The position numbers and the translations under genes are program-made. The notes beneath the pieces are model-generated. The model saw only the letters and a list, made by a program, of their open reading frames with translations. It did not search any database and was not told where the DNA came from. 64,000 nt of DNA, taken from Hirudinaria manillensis (Eukaryota > Annelida > Clitellata > Hirudinida > Hirudinidae). Below are positions 55,791 through 64,000 of the stretch, in pieces. Location: the NCBI GenBank assembly GCA_034509925.1, contig CM067528.1, forward strand, positions 11,682,501-11,746,500, in the 5' to 3' direction. How positions within the stretch are numbered: the stretch's first letter is position 1; each line of letters begins with the position of its first letter.

Positions 55791-64000
<8,210 letters not shown>

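Overview
The window is eukaryotic, AT-rich and dense in introns and microsatellites. Most genes are split into short exons (about 45-400 bp) with ordinary GT/AG junctions, and exons are clearly richer in G+C than the introns. The best taxonomic clue is a secreted globin with the annelid extracellular-haemoglobin layout: signal peptide, early Cys, late Cys pair and two introns at the classic globin positions. An annelid worm is therefore the most likely source; this rests on family knowledge, not on a database search. Exon models were built by hand from splice sites, phase continuity and remembered family motifs. All complete models run in frame from start to stop.

Layout, left to right. 1-812: a minisatellite with a 358-bp higher-order period. 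815-6217 (+): a kinectin/RRBP1-like coiled-coil gene. 9212-12232 (-): a FAM47-family gene, head to head with 13621-16662 (+), the mRNA 3'-end processing factor PCF11. 16905-18793 (+): a glycosyltransferase family 92 enzyme. 19694-26495 (+): a ten-exon F-box/LRR protein; one of its introns holds a ~0.7 kb (AATC)n array that runs straight into the splice acceptor. 26.5-32.5 kb: a gene-poor stretch of simple repeats, including (ATCC)n and (ATATT)n arrays. 32570-34202 (+): a Ly6/uPAR three-finger protein. 35435-38396 (-): two tandem globin genes, one canonical and one very divergent. 40087-40817 (+): SRP9. 42296-45937 (-): an inward-rectifier potassium channel. 46-51.5 kb: gene-poor, with a 175-bp minisatellite and a (TAAA)n array. 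51536-55790 (+): DCAF11. 57008-64000 (+): the 5' part of CYFIP, which continues past the window edge.

The genes do not form an operon or a pathway. They are mostly housekeeping or signalling genes: RNA 3'-end processing, SRP, two ubiquitin-ligase adaptors, the WAVE complex, a K+ channel and a glycosyltransferase. The only local family expansion is the globin pair. No RNA genes, CRISPR arrays or complete transposons were recognised.

The observations most worth following are: the divergent second globin, which keeps the globin intron phases but appears to lack both haem-pocket histidines; the loss of the distal histidine (Phe at E7) in the canonical globin; splice acceptors made of microsatellite; and a minisatellite that repeats a perfect GCCACCATGG context.
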